5,517 nucleotides of DNA from contig CAMDVP010000203.1 of NCBI GenBank assembly GCA_945877525.1, positions 1 through 5,517 on the forward strand. Reading direction: 5' to 3'. Origin of the DNA: an uncultured Clostridia bacterium. Lineage in GTDB: Bacteria; Bacillota; Clostridia; Christensenellales; Aristaeellaceae. The notes beneath the pieces are model-generated. The model did not search any database and had not been told where the DNA came from. It was given only the letters and a program-made list of their open reading frames with translations. The translations under genes were made by a program, and so were the position numbers. Each line of letters opens with the position of its first letter. Positions within the stretch are counted from its first letter, which is position 1. This document shows positions 4,967-5,517 of the stretch, in pieces.

Positions 4967-5517
4967 ATGATGCAGCTCCGGCCTTACCAAAGTGAAGCCG
5001 TGACTGCCATTCGCCGCGAGTGGGCGGAGGGCAAGCAGCGCACACTGCTTGTTCTCCCCACAGGCGGTGGCAAGACGGTCGTGATGTCCAAGGTTGCCGA
5101 GGGGGCCGTGTGCGAGGGCGGCAGAGTCCTCATCATGGCGCATCGCGGCGAGCTGCTGACGCAGGCCGCGGACAAGCTCCGCATGGTCACTGGCCTCGAA
5201 AGCGCCATCGAGAAAGCGGAAAGCAGCAGTCTGGGCAGCATGTTCCCCGTGACGGTCGGCTCGGTGCAGTCCCTGTGCCGGGAACGCCGACTGTCCCGGT
5301 TCCCGCGGGACTATTTCTCCACGATCCTTGTGGATGAGGCGCATCACTGTCTGGCAGACAGCTATCAGCATGTGCTGGCACATTTCTCGGACGCAAACGT
5401 TCTGGGCGTGACCGCTACCCCAGACAAGCTGCTGAAAAAGCAGATGGGCCTGTATTTTGACAGTCTGGCCTATGAGTACACCATGAGGCAGGCCATCAAG
5501 GACGGGTATCTCTGCCC
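4967..5517 (+). CDS. SF2 DEAD/DEAH-box helicase, 3' end outside window
   Basis: The first 183 codons of a superfamily 2 helicase; no stop is reached. Motifs in order: a Q-like LRPYQSEAV (4-12), Walker A PTGGGKT (31-37), motif Ia-like VLIMAHRGELLTQA (54-67), VGSVQSL (97-103), the DEAH box LVDEAHH (121-127), and motif III-like GVTATP (147-152), followed by LYFDSLAYEYTMRQAIKDGY. This order and the TATP form resemble the UvsW/RadD/type-I-restriction-like branch of ATP-dependent DNA translocases. The RecA-like domain 2 is beyond the edge. ATG at 4967 is preferred over the adjacent ATG at 4970 because GGAGGT (4953-4958) is 8 bases away. It begins 2 bases after the DUF669 stop, so the two are coupled. 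Likely role: unwinding or remodelling DNA in phage replication and recombination. Confidence 0.93.
   Translation, partial: MMQLRPYQSEAVTAIRREWAEGKQRTLLVLPTGGGKTVVMSKVAEGAVCEGGRVLIMAHRGELLTQAADKLRMVTGLESAIEKAESSSLGSMFPVTVGSVQSLCRERRLSRFPRDYFSTILVDEAHHCLADSYQHVLAHFSDANVLGVTATPDKLLKKQMGLYFDSLAYEYTMRQAIKDGYLC

Larger units (their letters stand above)
1686..5517 (+). mobile_element. Part of a phage-type early replication/recombination module (continues past the right edge)
   Basis: Seven genes on one strand, each with its own SD, with overlaps or gaps of 2 to 59 bases. The run Gp157, AAA_24 ATPase, DUF669, DEAD/DEAH helicase is a recurrent arrangement in phages and prophages of Firmicutes, usually followed by polymerase, primase or nuclease genes that would lie beyond this window. 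A region-4-like regulator heads the operon. No integrase, structural gene or attachment site is present here, so the element type (prophage, lytic phage, satellite or phage-derived island) and its borders are unknown. Whether the polymerase unit left of the terminator belongs to the same element is also open. Confidence 0.75.

Noticed and set aside
1..5517. CRISPR array, rRNA, tRNA or insertion sequence
   Set aside because: No regularly spaced direct repeats, no transposase gene, and no RNA-gene signature were seen on either strand.

Overview
The window looks like part of a prophage, phage or related integrated element from a fairly GC-rich gut-type Clostridia (Firmicutes, Oscillospiraceae-like) host. 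This is inferred from strong AGGAGG-type Shine-Dalgarno (SD) sequences before most genes, tightly packed genes on one strand, and a gene set (Gp157, AAA_24 ATPase, DUF669, DEAD/DEAH helicase) typical of Firmicutes phage early regions. No integrase, capsid or attachment site is visible, so phage, prophage and phage-derived element cannot be separated. Species is not assignable from the sequence.

Left module (1-1286): the C-terminal 300 residues of a Y-family (UmuC/DinB/UvrX-like) lesion-bypass DNA polymerase, cut by the window edge, followed by a 78-residue four-cysteine zinc-ribbon protein of unknown role. A long hairpin terminator with a T tract (1239-1286) closes this unit.

Middle (1287-1685): about 400 bases with no convincing large gene. 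It holds a 9-bp inverted repeat (1502-1510 / 1551-1559) enclosing smaller hairpins. Next comes a possible 22-codon leader ORF (1614-1682) with its own SD. It ends three bases before the next gene, and its own codons contain a segment that could pair with that gene's SD. This looks like a 5' leader that may control the operon by translational coupling. No clear sigma-A promoter was found.

Right module (1686-5517 and beyond): a compact operon of seven + strand genes. In order they are a sigma-70 region-4-like helix-turn-helix protein, a 74-residue unknown, Gp157, a phospholipase-D-fold (HxK) putative nuclease, an AAA_24/Sak4-like RecA-fold ATPase, a DUF669 protein and an SF2 DEAD/DEAH helicase cut by the right edge. 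The likely joint role is phage DNA replication and recombination: the ATPase as annealing/recombination factor, DUF669 as possible single-strand binder, the helicase for unwinding or remodelling, and possibly the PLD-fold protein as nuclease. The least explained items are the structured leader, the PLD-fold protein in this position and the zinc-ribbon partner of the polymerase.
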